64,000 bases of DNA from Gnetum montanum (Eukaryota; Streptophyta; Gnetopsida; Gnetales; Gnetaceae), in NCBI GenBank assembly GCA_015680685.1, contig MNCI01008581.1, forward strand, positions 610,379-674,378. The letters run 5' to 3'. Below, in pieces: positions 23,131 through 35,719 of the stretch. Made by a program: the position numbers and the translations under genes. Position 1 is the stretch's first letter. Every line of letters begins with the position of its first letter. Below the pieces are notes generated by a model. The model was not told where the DNA came from, ran no database searches, and saw only the letters and a list, made by a program, of their open reading frames with translations.

Positions 23131-23289
23131 ATTGAAATGTAGATTCAACATGACATGATTGACCACTTATTTACATGACTTCAAATGTCACAGTGGTGTT
23201 TTACAAAACTTGACACAAGTGTATGACTATTCAAAACAAAATAAAATCTGGAATAGCTCGATGTAGATTAGGTTTCTAGAGGTGGTGGC

Positions 23290-24560
23290 CATTCCATTAG
23301 TTGCTTCCCTTTATCATTAGGCTTCTTAAATTGGTATTTGTTTAGCAATGCCTAAAATTTTTCCTCTTCTGTCCTAGGACCATGTACTATCGATTCTTGT
23401 TGAGTAATATGTGACAAAGCTAGTACATCCCCTAGACATGGTAGTTGTAGAAACATTGATTGGCTTTGTTGTATCATGTCACAAATTACTACCTTACTTT
23501 CTAAAATGCCCTAGCCATCTTTCTTAACTCTTAATAATCTAACATTCTATGAGTTAGGTTTTTTGTCACATATTTTTGGCCTTGATAGCTAGACTTAAAA
23601 ACTTCTATTTTTGATTTTTCCACATGCAACTTTTATAATGCATCCTTCCTATTGGCAAACTCTTTCTCGTATAAAGTATATATGGCCACTACTTACTCTT
23701 CTAGTTTATTTCTAGGTCTGCCTGCTGTCAATATCAATAGGTTAGTGTAACAAAGGTTTGCTAAATCCATGTACTTAGTCAGATCCTCAATTTGTAGGTC
23801 TTTGTTTTTTATTTCTACCTAGTGGACATGAGTGAAGCTATCTAGAATTGGCTGCCAATCAAGATTTTGCATAGAGATTAAACTAATCTTATCCTTTACC
23901 ATCTAAATCTCTTTCTTATTGATATATATATATATTCCCACTTAATCTCTAAAATTTTCCTTGAGCCTTTACTACTTATTGGCCTCATTATTCCATGCAG
24001 TTATTTTTATAGTAGATTTATATCTTATTACATGGACTTCTTCCATTAACAAGGTATTGTTTTCTTTGGTCAAGAAGCTCATGTCTTAGTTGAGTCAAAC
24101 TAATATCTCTCATAGTTGCTATATGCTCTCCTTGTAGACATCCTTTTGTTTTTTCACATTGGTCAACTTTGCATTATCTACAGCTAGCTATTTATTTTCT
24201 TCTTGCAAGGTGGCAAGTGCTTTGGCATGTGCATATGTCTAAGTTTCTACCACTAATACATTCCATACTACCTTTTCCTTCTCTTTTTCCATCTACATGT
24301 TATGATCAATCAACCTATTCACATCATCATTTCTAAACTATTCTAGTTGGTCTACTATAATAACCTCCTTAAGTTTAAGTTTACCTAGATTAAAGACAAG
24401 ATAAAGTTTACCTAGGAAAGACATTTTTTCATTTCCAAGGTAAAGTTGAACTTAAGGAGGTTTTATCTTTTTCCATTTCCACTTGATCCTTTTCTAGTTC
24501 ATTGGATAACAAGATCATATGTTACTTTTAGTTTTTATGTTAAATAATCCTTATGTTCCA
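23290..24560 (-). pseudogene. Coiled-coil extra ORF of Gy-A, decayed
   Basis: Read on the minus strand, this is a diverged copy of the plus-strand ORF at 2003-4313. The end aligns closely (ccaatttaagaagcctaatgataaagggaagcaact against the stretch near 4300-4340), as does the downstream phrase gtaaaacaccact. The product is Lys/Glu-rich and predicted coiled coil by eye, with numerous stops. In Gy-A it lies after integrase, which supports its reading as an additional ORF of this gypsy family. Gy-B and Gy-C have no equivalent in the same interval. Confidence 0.5.
24361..24461. repeat. Local inverted repeat (foldback)
   Basis: aacctccttaagtttaagttt near 24362 is matched by its near-complement aagttgaacttaaggaggttt near 24440. 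Arms of about 25 bp with a few mismatches are separated by roughly 50 bp, so the RNA or DNA could form a hairpin. It lies inside the Gy-A coiled-coil ORF and is absent from the copy at 2003-4313, so it arose locally. Confidence 0.5.
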
Positions 24561-24921
24561 TGATGTAGACCCACATGAAAATGATGGAATGAGTGAATGT
24601 CATGAACTTACTACCTAATATCACCAAAAAAATAACAAATTTTTAGTAGAGAACATAATCCAAGGACAAAGTTGGCCTCTTGTTAATCAATCATAACTTT
24701 GATAGCTGCATTCAAGAATTTTCAAAATTCATAGTAGCCATGAAACAAAATCAAAGAGTTCAAATAAGACTAAATGAAAATAACAAGAAAAGAAAAATAT
24801 ATAAAATAATTAGTAAAATATTAAGAAAATAAAAAACACATAAAGAACACTATAAAGAAGAAGAAAAATTATTTATCCTTGCTAAGATTTTATGGTAGAT
24901 GGATATCTCTCCCATGGCTAA

Positions 24922-25767
24922 TGATGAACCATATTTTGTCTTGCTTTGATATTGGATACCCAATATCAAGGTCCAAAAAGTGATGCTAGATATCTGATAT
25001 TGTGGGATGTGTGCTAGCCTATAAACATAGTGCTTGGGCACATGATTTGGGCATTGGGTTTTTTCATAGCATAGTAGAGCTCTTGTAGTTTCTTCTCTCC
25101 AAAGTTAGAATATTTTCCAAAGTGCCTGTAGTAAGATTCTTTGAGTGTACTAATCTTTATTCAAGCACTATTGTACCTAAGCACGGTAGTGTGTGTAGCA
25201 ATAAAGAAAATATTTTTGATCAAACCTTGTAGCATCTTGGCTAACTTAAATATTTTATTCATGCATTTAATGTTCTATGCAATTTGATTTGTTGCTTCTA
25301 AGAAATTAAGCTAAAGTAAGCTACCTAGATTAAATAGTAGTTAATTAAGCACATAAGTACAACCTCTTTGAGCATGTGTATGATGCTTGGTAATCCCAGC
25401 AACAACCTAGTAGCATTATACATGTTTAGGATGTGCATGGAAAGTCGGACTAAATACTTATGTTAGGATAGTTAGTTATTACTTAGAAATTAGATTAGTT
25501 AAATTCATTCATAAATTAAGGTTCAACTTGTTGTTCATCCTAGACAAATAAAATATAAAAAATGATAAAAATCATGTATCTTAATTATACTTAACCATAC
25601 AACTAAGCTTCACAAGTGTAGTTGGAAAGAAAAAAATTTGTCATGATTAGATTTCATGTTCTGGAACTAGTATACTTAGGAACTTAAGGTCTATGAAATT
25701 CAACCGAACTGTGTGTGAATCCTTGTGATTCGTATGGTTGAGCATAGGGGTACTTCGCCATTCATCA
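24922..25767 (+). repeat. Gy-B 5' LTR
   Basis: TGATGAACCATA to TTCATCA, 846 bp. The U3 has variants of one word (gatattgg, caatatca, gatattgt at about 24948-25000), then a TATA box cctataaacatag at 25018-25030. AATAAA follows at 25200-25205. The primer-binding site starts two bases after the end. Confidence 0.9.
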
Positions 25768-25768
25768 T

Positions 25769-25788
25769 TGGAACCATTGCTAGGAACC
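25769..25788 (+). other. Gy-B primer-binding site, decayed
   Basis: tggaaccattgctaggaacc resembles TGGCGCCGTTGCCGGGGAA, the tRNA-Asp-type PBS of many Athila-like elements. Several differences fall at CpG positions. Confidence 0.6.
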
Positions 25789-25929
25789 TTTAGTTTTTTA
25801 CTTACACCATCTAGGATTTAGTGAAAAGTTATTCAAGATTGTTGGATCGAACCCTAGGTCATATCATACTTTAAAATAGCTACAACCATTATAAGAAGGC
25901 ACACTACATTTTTTGTCTTATATTACAAT

Positions 25930-27617
25930 ATGTCTTTTTCTCATAGGAGTGATTCTCCACCCAAGTTTGACAAAGTAAATCAGCATGTGTCCTAACAATA
26001 CAAAGTGATATATGCTTATCTTGATGAGTATGTGCCCAATTTCACCTTTGTCCTACACCAGGATGAACTACTCTAATGATGAGACATGGAGGGAAACATT
26101 ATGATACCACTCAATCAATCCATTCCTATGATGCTCCAACAAATGCTTATGTGGTTGGGCATTTAAGGGCTTCATGTTGAATATGTTGTGCAAGATAGTG
26201 ATGATAGGGATTATCATCCCACCGGTGCACAATGTCTGAGGGTCCGATAGCTAGAGTAGTGCTACAAATTTGTGAAAGGGAACTGGCCCAATGATTCTCC
26301 ATTCCTTCTGTACAAAAGAGATGGTGGAGAATCCTTATTTGGGGGTTTTTCATATAGAGAGACTCCTCTCTTTGACTTTGGTAAGTGAGGTTAAAAAAAA
26401 CATGAAGTCCATGATACATAATCCTAGTTCTAACAAGAATAGATCCCATGACAAAGGGGGATTCAAAGAGGAAAGTCATGGTAGGGATGCAGGTAAGCAG
26501 TAAGATCATGGCTACAATGACTAAAAAGGTTATGACAGGCACTTTGATGATGCTAGTCCTTCTTTCTCTTCACCTTCATCATCTTCTTCTTCCTTTTCAG
26601 GCTTTGAACATAATCATAGGGAGCATGATCATGATAGAGGTAACTGATGGGACTGAGATGATTGTAGGGATCATCAAGAAAGTCAATATTTGGGGCATGG
26701 GCATTCAAGAGAGGCCCATCACCATAAGAGGAGGGGTAGTAGAGGGCATCATAGGCACTAAGCTCATGGCTATGATGAGCCTTTTCTTGCTATCCAAAGC
26801 ATGCTAAACATTGCAAAGGTAATGAGAATTCCTAGAAGGTAGATAAAAGATAGTCATATCAAGAGGCTAGACATGAATAATATTCTTAGGTGTGAAGGAG
26901 GATATAAATTAGATCCACATAACCATATTCAAGCTTTTCATGATGCCTATGCCTTGCAAAATATAGAAATTTACTAGCAAAAGTTGAAGTTATTTTCCAA
27001 GACACCCATTAAAGAAGAAAAAAGTTAGTGCTAGTTCTTAGAATCATAATTGATCAAATAGTGGAGCACAATGATTAAATTCTTTGATGATAACTAGTAG
27101 ACATACTCCCAAGTGTCTAACTTGAGAAGGTACATCCAAGGATGGAAGCAAGAAACACATAAATCCTTGGATGCCACTGTGGGTTGACACTATTATCTAT
27201 TGCATAGATGTCCTAGCCATGGTTATTCTTAATAGGAGAAACTTCATCATATCATAGATGGGCTTAGATCAAAAATGAGAAAAATCCTTGGATTTTATGT
27301 CCAAGCATAATTTTTAGAATTAAGAGCCCATCAAATCCAAAAACTGATTGAGCAAGTAGCAAAAGACGAAGGAGAGTTCAAGAAACAAAAAAATGTAGAA
27401 GAATATAATAGGAATCCTTCCATCAGGAAAAGGAAGGTCCAAGTTTGTGATAGTGAGAAGGAATCATTACTTGATGAGGTGGTGAACTAGAAAACCTTGC
27501 CAATTTAAAAATTTACCTGTAAAAGTTTGACTAAGGTAGATTAGTTATGACTTTATGGACAATAGATTTCAAGCAATCCTAAAAATTGTTAAAGAGTCCA
27601 AAAAATAAGGTAGTGAT
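25930..27617 (+). pseudogene. Gy-B gag, N-terminal part
   Basis: Stop-riddled. The start (near 25935) parallels Gy-C gag near 50900. The capsid-like part (about 26850-27300) reads RLDMNNILRCEGGYKLDPHN and later KLKLFSKTPIKEE...WSTMIKFFDDN, the F-x3-L-x-A-x2-WY...F-x3-F pattern of the retrotransposon gag domain. Tat-1 entered at 27617 with a GTGAT duplication, and the reading resumes at 46508. Gag would form the particle that packages element RNA. Confidence 0.7.
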
Positions 27618-29302
27618 TGAAACACCACTAATTTTGGCCTAAAAATTTGAAAAGAGAACAATTTAGGCCCTTTTGAGCTTTCGAGAGGCAAAAATTTTAC
27701 TAAGGAATGGAGCTCTCAACCAGCTTCTCAAGCCAGCTTGCTCATGCCAACTTTCTTAGGCTAGCTTGCCCTCAGTGTGAGTAACTCCAATGACTTCAAG
27801 ATCAAGTCAAAAATGGTCCAAATATGAGGGTGTAAGCCATCCTCAAAGTTCACTATTCTCTACTTCAGTTTCAACATTCAAAAGTTCAAATTTTTGGGAC
27901 AAATGGTACATGTCTTCTTAGTCACATTGATGGTCACACTGAGGTCACGTTGGCAACATGAGTACAGCGTGACCAACTTTGAGAGCCTCAAAACTAAGTC
28001 AAAATGGTCTAACTTTGAAGGTGCAAGTCATCCTCAAGGTTCATTATTGACAATTTCAAGTCCCAGTCTCCAGAATTCTAGATTTCAAGTCCAAAATTGC
28101 AAGTTTTTATAACTCACGCTAAGCTCACGTTGGCAGCGTGAGTCTAGCATGAGCTACCAAAAGTGGCTTAAATCAAGACACATCCAAGTTCAATTTTGAC
28201 TTGCATATCACTCTCAAGGTTAACCACAGTTAGGCAATTTTTGTACTCAAGAAATAGGATTCAAAGATCAAAAATTGGTGTAAAATATGTCATTTTTAGT
28301 TCACTCACGCTGAGGTCATGCTGACAGCATGAGTACTAATCACTCCTAGTTAAAAGCATGCCAAACACATGCTAAGGACATGCCAAGCCAAAATCAACTC
28401 ACACTGGAAGCTCTGGTGAAGCAAAGGTTCCTCAAAAAGCCACAAAACCACTCAAATCGACATCTTACAACAGTTAATTTAGGGACCGAGAAGTTTCAAG
28501 TGAGTCGGAGTTAATCTCTCTTGTTGTACATTATCATTTTCATTGTAAATTTTCATCATTTGTGAGCTTTTCAAGCTCTTACGCTCCAAATTGTATCTAC
28601 TTCTATGGGCGTAAGCTAGCTTGCATAAGCCAACACATATTGTAAGATACAATGCATCTGGTCAAGAACATAGCCTGCCTATGCATGTCCAATTGACACG
28701 TAGCTGTCCATCTAACACCTATCACATGATCCATTTTCCTTTCATTTCTCAATCATTGATCCATCTATGAATTCCCTGCTCGAACCTAGCCAAACCTTAT
28801 AAATACCCCATCCATTCACATAAACGAGGTTGGAAATTTTGAAGGTTGACGGTTGAGGAAACATTGACTAGCAACTTTTGGACACTCGAGCACATCTAAC
28901 TCCTAGTATTCAAGCACCTACAAGCATATATATTCGCTTTAACCAATGCACAGTCGTTCTAAGCAATATAATACAGTTCATTTTTTCCTTCAATTATATT
29001 TTTTACTTTGTTTTAAATTCAGTTTATGATTTGTTTACAATACCAGTTCTGTATACGGTATGTTTGCATTTCATGCGTCACTATTTACATTTTGAACATT
29101 AGCCATGATAACCCCAACGCAAGTCATAGCTTATGTTTGGGGAAGTCCTTGGTTGATTTGCATGTAGACCATCCAAGGCACTCTACCTTCATTTTCTTTT
29201 CCAGCTTGCCCTCATGCAAAGGTAGGGTAAGCTATGTCTATTTGATAATCTTTTGGTGTTATTTTCCCTTCCAACCTTACATTGACGATTTCGGTTAATA
29301 TA
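27618..29302 (+). repeat. Tat-1 5' LTR
   Basis: 1,685 bp. It contains three groups of CTCACGCTG-type words and their reverse complement CAGCGTGAG near 27925-27975, 28110-28160 and 28300-28335, arranged as direct copies followed by an inverted copy. The TATA box cttataaatacc is at 28796-28807. It ends aatata (aataca in the 3' LTR). Confidence 0.9.
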
Positions 29303-29307
29303 GTAAA

Positions 29308-29325
29308 TTGGCGCTAGAAGGAGGG
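29308..29325 (+). other. Tat-1 primer-binding site
   Basis: ttggcgctagaaggaggg stands five bases after the LTR end, in the position and with the TGGCGC start expected of a gypsy PBS. The tRNA it pairs with was not determined. Confidence 0.7.
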
Positions 29326-29399
29326 CCGAAATCATTTACCATCTATCAAAATGCTAATCATGCTACCTGTTCAAATGCTACACAAACCAAATACTAAAA

Positions 29400-29640
29400 C
29401 TAAAGCCTAGCTTGTCAAGCTAGCTTACACATGCTCAGCTTGACCTACTCATGATAAGTTGAACTACTCATGCTATCAGCTTGCTCACGCTGTCAACTAG
29501 CTCATGCTGTCAACTTACTCATGCTATTAGCTAGATCATGCTATCAGCTTGCTCACATTGTCAGCTTGCTTACGATGTCAAGTTGGTCATGTTGTTAGCT
29601 TACTTATGCTCAGCTTGTCTAGCCTAGTTTATTCATGCTC
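29400..29640 (+). repeat. CTCACGCTG-type array in the Tat-1 leader
   Basis: At least ten variants (ctcatgct, ctcacgctg, ctcacattg, cttacgatg and similar) alternate with agctagct/cagcttg words at roughly 15-20 bp spacing. It is noncoding and lies between the PBS and gag. Confidence 0.8.
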
Positions 29641-29642
29641 GC

Positions 29643-32100
29643 TATGAAATATTCCAAGATCAACATATTTACATTGTCGATCTCTGATTTTGGGGCTGAG
29701 ACCTCAAACCCTGTGACTGTGATGGAACCCATAAGTATTATTGAATAGATAAACCTCCAAGGCCCTATGTGCTAGTCACTTAGGCTACAGGGCAAAGACC
29801 CTACTTATGCAACTCTCACACCAGAGCAATATAATTTCATCTATGTGAAGATTCAAGCTAACTTGCCTATCGATCATGTAGAAAGGGAAACAAAGTGAAA
29901 CTACGAACATATTTACAAAGGAGGTCATGAGTTCATTCCATCAGCATTTGATATAATCCCCCTTTTTGAACACCATCATTGACTCATATCTTAGCTTCTC
30001 ATGGCAAGGAGTCAAGCCTTATAGCCACCTCCGATAGAGCCTCAAAGTGGAGATGAGGAAGATGACTTTGCAGCCCAATCTGAGCATGGGGATTCATACC
30101 ATACTATCAGTCCTCATGCCCACACAAATCCATTATTCAAACCTTTCCTAGAAGAAACTATGCTTCCTCCATCATCTGCAAACACTTGAGTACCGGTTTC
30201 TCAACAAGAAGTACCCGCTTCCATTCCCATATTCTCCATGCCCAACATCCAATTTGAAACGTCCACTTCCATCATACCTCTACAAGTACAACCCTAACAA
30301 ACCCCTCCTCAAACTAATGTAGGATCAATCTTCTGACCTCAAATAATTGGAATACCATTGATTACTTTAGCCCAACATATTTAGGGTGTTACCTCACAAC
30401 CTGTGGCTTGGCAGTGGGTTTCACCAACTGTTCAACAACACCAACCAACTTACTACAGCATATGACACCCTGCAATCCCATCTCTGAATGTTTCTCCACC
30501 ATAGCCAACAATCCAATAGTCTCCCTTTCCACAAACAATGCAATAATCGAATTATTATCAATCACAATCCACTGAACCCACCCGTCTACCTACTGTCCAA
30601 GAGTGGGCAGACACAAAAAGAATGATGCACTCATTAACCGAGGAGTTAAAGTGCCTTAAAACTGTAAACACTAAGGAGGTCAAGGTGCTAGACTTCTATC
30701 AAGATGATCCAATCCATCCTTCAGTCCTACCATTAACCTTGCTGAAGGGAATCTCATTACCTCAACTAACCAAGTACAATGGAGATGGAGATCCAAACGT
30801 CCATATGAAAACATTTCATCTAGAGTGTCTATTGCTTCAAGCTTGGCCTCATGCAATTCTACATGTTTTTGCTATGTCCTTAACTAGAAAATCCTTAGAC
30901 TAGTACCGAGCTTTACCCTGTAACTTCATATCCTCTCTAGGAGATTTTTTACATCAGTTCATTACCTGATTTAAATATAATCTATAGCCTGAAGCCATGT
31001 TGAATAGCTTGATTCAAATCAAACAAGCATCGTTAGATCTGGTACAAAAATTTATCCAAAGGTGGAGTGAAGCCCTCAATGAACTTCATGAGCCCATCCC
31101 TAAAACATATCTACTTACGATCCTTAAGGCAGCCGTGAAAGACTTTATTAAATCAAAGATTTATTATTTAAGTGCCCATACTTTGAGCCAAGCATTCATG
31201 CAAATTAAGAACATACAAGGGGCAATGCAAAAAAGTAACGACCTAGCTTACTTGACTTTTAGGAGCCAACATACGAGGAAAGATAAGGATAAATCCAAAA
31301 CAATGGTAGCGACGGTGGTAGAGACAGCCCAACCTAATAATCTAAGACAAAGAGAAAAATAACCCGTTGCTTCAACCAGTTGTGAAAGAACCATACCTAT
31401 GCCTACACCCGAGTCTTCCTCAAATAAAAACATCAACATGGGTCACACACGTACATTGGAATGAAAGGATCCTCCCCAATATACAACCTTACCTATGAAA
31501 CCTTCACAATTGTTAGATCAACTTCTAAAGGTTGGGTTAATCTTACCTAAACAAATGTCTCCTACTGCTTCTCAAAAACATGATTGATTCTGTGAGCTAG
31601 CTAAGAACCCAAATTTAGCAATAGCTAATGAGCCCCACATACCAAGAGGCTTTAGGTTGGACAGGTTTTGTGATTATCAACAATGGTGTGGGCATGGAAC
31701 TGACTACTGCTTCACTTTAAAATAGGACATATAGCGCATGATTGATAGAGGTGAAATAGTATTTGATGAGGAAAACCCAGTAAGGCCCCAAAATTAACCC
31801 ATGGGAATCTACAAAGATCCTCTCAATACTAATGATGCACCATATGTGATTAACACTATCCATGTGGAGAATGAACAGGACGTCTGGTGAAAGCCTTCTG
31901 TGATTCGCAAGCCTTTAGAAAATACACCTATATCAACATCTCCTCAAACTCCTTTTATCATACGCACAATCCCCTCACTACAAAAATCATTTGTCATCCA
32001 TGTACCCCCTTTTGTTGCAATAGCAACCACACCATCAGAAAATTGACCCATATCCTTCATGATTCGGGTGCCGAAACACCCTGATGTATAACCCCCTATA
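29643..32100 (+). pseudogene. Tat-1 gag
   Basis: After an acidic, Pro/Gln-rich N-terminal part (29990-30600), the capsid domain is open from 30622: LPQLTKYNGDGDPNVHMKTF, then Trp and Leu positions to IQRWSEALNELHEPIP (about 31100), matching the retrotransposon gag pattern (YDGxxDPxxHLxxF ... FxxRWxxxxNxL). Near 31670 FCDYQQWCGHGTDYCFTLK is the degenerate zinc-finger-like CDYHxxxGHxTxxCxxLK segment typical of Tat gag. Several stops, mostly TAG/TAA at former Gln/Trp codons. It would form the particle. Confidence 0.8.
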
Positions 32101-32458
32101 GTTCCTCCATGACCCCTATAATAATGTCTTGCTAACAAGCTGACAAGAGAGCACCTAGAAGGAGAAAACCATGAGCACAAATTAGGACCACCAAAGACCA
32201 TACTGCTAAATTTTATTCCTATGGTTCCATCCACCGGTGAGCCTAGCACAAGTCATTAAGACAAGAATACCGGCATTCACAAGGTCCCAAACTCAACATC
32301 CCTAGTTACCAATGCAAAAATCCCTCCATGAGAGATACGAATGCTAGGTCAAATGGACCAACTATTCATAGAAAAGAGTGCCCCAAATGGTAAGGATCTA
32401 GAAAATGCATTGACCAAAGAAACAAAAGAATACTTCCTTAAGCCTGTATGATCTAGTA

Positions 32459-33330
32459 ATGACTTCAATGGTACATCAGGAAGCTCTCATGCATATGTTG
32501 ACTTCAATTCTTATTAGTGAGGACCTTCCCATGGATGAGCTATCCATTTATGCGATACTCTCCCCACAACCTCAAGAATCAAGGACCACATCCCTAGAAT
32601 TTCATTCTAATGACATTAAGCGAGACAAGAAAATAGGAGAGGTACTACAACCCCTATGTTCATAATAATATAAGTCAACCATTTCAAGATACACAAGATG
32701 CATGTCAATGACGGTGCTATAATGAATGTAATATCCTTTCCTATCATCAAAAAGCTGGGGCTTATAGAGAAAACACAGTCCACAACAACTTCTTTCTTGA
32801 AATCCTTCAATGGTTCCCGTGTCATGGTGAAAGGCATGGTTACCTTGGATTTCATAACAGGGGACCAATTCCCCACATCAGCTAAATTCATAGTGGTTGA
32901 TGAGATGCTAGGGTTCAATCTGATTTTAGAACGTCCTTGGCTAGCACAACTTAAAGTTGTATCCTCACCGATCCATCAAGAGATCCATGTACCTTATGAG
33001 GGCGGTGAGATCATCATACATGGGGATATGACAACATCACTTACTTCCCCACACTCGGGAATGGATCAAGAATCAAAAATTGAATTCTCTGAGCCGAAAC
33101 AAGGAACCATGAGTATACTTCAAGACATGAATCCAACATTAACTCATGATCCTACTAAAACTGAGGAAGCACCAAACAACACAAATATAGGAGCCATTCC
33201 CACTAACATCTCTTGGTCGGAATTACCCTTTGACATCACCAGTGGAGGGGAAGGTGAGTATAAGATCGTGCCTACATTCCCTACCCCTCATGTCAAACTA
33301 CAAAGGATTAAAAAGCAACTCAATGGTTAG
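32459..33330 (+). pseudogene. Tat-1 protease (retropepsin)
   Basis: From 32698 a 210-codon frame reads VNDGAIMNVISFPIIKKLGL, then FNGSRVMVKGMVTLDF and LILERPWLAQLKVVSSPIHQ. This follows the Tat protease pattern VDNGSSLNVxPLxTLxxLG ... ydMLLGRPWIHxxxAVPSSLHQ. The catalytic D-S/T-G is altered (D-G-A). It would cleave the Gag-Pol precursor. The upstream part (32459-32665) includes the linker typical before this domain. The sequence after 33330 turns into a degenerate minisatellite instead of the usual linker to RT. Confidence 0.8.
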
Positions 33331-33344
33331 GGAAAACTATCCCC

Positions 33345-33450
33345 AATTGTCCAGAATGATGTTAAACTACCAATCGTCCAGTACGACATTAAACTGCCAA
33401 TGAATGTCCGTAATGACGTTAAACTAGCCATGGTTAGAAATGGCCAGTTC
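33345..33450 (+). repeat. Short minisatellite after protease
   Basis: Three copies of a unit of about 30 bp built on gtcca(g/c)tacgacattaaactgcca. The same unit, more numerous, lies after integrase at 43400-43640. It marks the left edge of the segment between protease and RT. Confidence 0.65.
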
Positions 33451-33932
33451 CTTTTAAAGCCCCCTAAAACTGTTATTTCTTTCAGCCCACTATGGCTTAA
33501 AACTAGTGATCCTTCTTTCTTTAACACAGATGTGATAGTCCATCATGACTTTAAATTGATGTACACAACCCAAAATAGCTTTAAACTAGAGTTAGCAAAT
33601 TACAAATTTACAAACTCTCATTATGCTATGTTAAATTTTCATTTACAAGTTGCAAGTTACAATTTCAATTCATGCCTTCTCATTACTTTCCTTTTTTACA
33701 AATATTTGATTCACGTTTTGTTCTCTCATTTTACATTCACTACATGCATATGTTCACGATAATACTTGAGAAAAAAAAACAAAAAAAATATTGAATGTCA
33801 ATATGGTAATAAAATTCCAAAACATTATGCCATGATTAGATCCATATTATTACATTTGTCCATCATATATTTCCATCAAACATCCAAAAAAATCCAAAAC
33901 ATTTAATAGCTAAAGCCTAGTTAATAGTAAGC
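33451..33932. other. Segment between the protease minisatellite and the antisense gene
   Basis: On the plus strand a weak open frame (to 33762) shows no domain. On the minus strand this would be the 3' untranslated part of the antisense gene. A-rich runs near 33770. Confidence 0.3.
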
Positions 33933-35719
33933 TCATGGAGGGGGTTGGTCCTCAAAATCCTCTTCATCATCTGCTCTTGCTCCACTGGGGCCAACTCCAT
34001 CATTAACATGTCCCTATAACAGAACAGAAAACAAAAAAATAGGTAAGAGTAATAAAGCAAATCATGAATAAAAAACTAAGAAAAATAGTAATACTAACAA
34101 TGAAAACAATAAAACCATATGAAAATAAGCACCATAATAAAACACTCACAAGTGAGGAAGGCCTTAATATGGCCTTCAAATGCTATAGAATCTCCTCCTC
34201 AGGCACATTTGCCCAATCCTCCTCTAGGCCAAGATCAATACCAGCCAAGGTTTTACCTTTGTCCACTGAGGTCCAGGTAGGGCACTCAAGGGAAAAAATG
34301 CCTGTCAAAGCCTCCCCGGAAGCAGTGGTAATGGTTCTCTTAAGAGATCCCTCCACCTTGGTGCACTTAGTAAACCTATCGTAAGCAGGACATAAGCCTA
34401 GTCCATCAATGAACATTTCCATCCGGCGATGTTCAATTGACTCCTCCTCTAACCATTTATTGTACTGATGGTTGTGATCCTTTTGGTCTTGACCCTACTT
34501 CTGTACTTTAGCAGCAAAGGATTTTCAATCGTGACATTTCCTATTCAACAAATCCATCTATGCCCTTTGTTCAGCTATATCCTGTGTCGCCTGCACTTTT
34601 CTATTCAAAACTGTCCAATAATGTGCATAGGTGATTTTAGATGCGCACCAGGTAATATCACTAGACAACCTAGTAGTAGCAAAATCATAACGGGATTGGA
34701 GATCCCTCTTCTCCTCTCTCTCCTTTGCTAGTACTTCCTTCAATGAGTGCACCTCATCCCATAGATACTCAACTGAACGCCTACAAGTCCAAATTAACTT
34801 AGTGTTCTATATGACGCAACCAGAAACTGCATCGTAAAATTTTCTAGGGACTTGCTCAATATTCCTTGGCAATTCAAGGAGAGCATCAATATGAGTAGCC
34901 TCAGAAGGATCCCATTGAAGCTTGGTGCCTACAGGTGTAAGTACCGCACCCATGAATCAGCTATAATCAAAAAAATGAATGTAAAGAAACACAATAAACC
35001 TAGACACTTATCATAACACATAACGTACACATACCTAATTCTGGATGAGCTTGTTGTAGGTGAGCGACCACACCATTAATGATGCCTATGACAAAGTCCA
35101 TTTTACTAGGCATCTTAGGCCATGGCCTTAGTTGGTCAGTGGATGTGGGACAAGCATGCGAGGTCACCTCAATCAGGGCCTGTGACCCTGACACCTTTTC
35201 CCGGGATGTATGTGCCTTAGAAATCTCAGCATCTACCTCTGATGCTAGGAAAAATAAAGATAATTAAGAACAACACATAAAAGTTAAAGGATACAAAAAT
35301 ATGGATTGAGCTAAAAGGAACATACCAAAAAATCCATTTTCTGGTTAGCTTGGGTGGATCACCAAGTTGCAAAGATCCATTGAAGAAGCCATCGAAGATG
35401 CCTCTTTCATCACTTAAATGCCTAAGTGCATCCAAAGCCTCCACAAGATTCATCCCCATGATGCTTGTTACATCTTGCTCTTGTGGGACAAGAGGTTCTT
35501 GGATTGCTTCTTCCCCCTCTTTTCCCTCTTCCTCTAGCCTTGTGACAACCACTTCTGGTTCAACCATCAGGGCCAAGACCTCTCTCTCCCTCTCAAGACT
35601 TTCCTCTGATAACACCAGAATCCTAGTGTTAGTATGACATAGCATATATGTACGTTTAATAAACATATAAACCAAAACAAAAAAAATATAAATATATAAC
35701 AATAAAATAAGATACTTAC

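Larger units (their letters stand above)
23131..24921 (-). mobile_element. Gy-A: minus-strand gypsy element, 3' portion (left of the Gy-B insertion)
   Basis: On the minus strand the sequence just left of Gy-B begins catgggagagatatccatc and continues the phrase interrupted at 63930. Together they match the end of integrase and the following noncoding part of Gy-C (57000-57060). Farther along come the phrase around gtgatattaggtagtaagttc (as near 57440 in Gy-C) and a coiled-coil ORF. Gy-B entered it in the opposite orientation with a perfect GCTAA target duplication. No LTR of Gy-A is seen in the window; at its 3' side it meets the LINE. Confidence 0.7.

Noticed and set aside
26448-26807. Open frame of 119 codons rich in Met/Ile/Leu
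   Set aside because: It is a shadow frame of Gy-B gag; the parallel frame in Gy-C (51363-51620) is likewise out of phase with the His/Asp/Ser-rich gag.
35350-35637. Plus-strand Ser-rich ORF opposite exon 5
   Set aside because: It is antisense to the Glu-rich exon 5 coding sequence; the splice signals and frame conservation support the minus strand.
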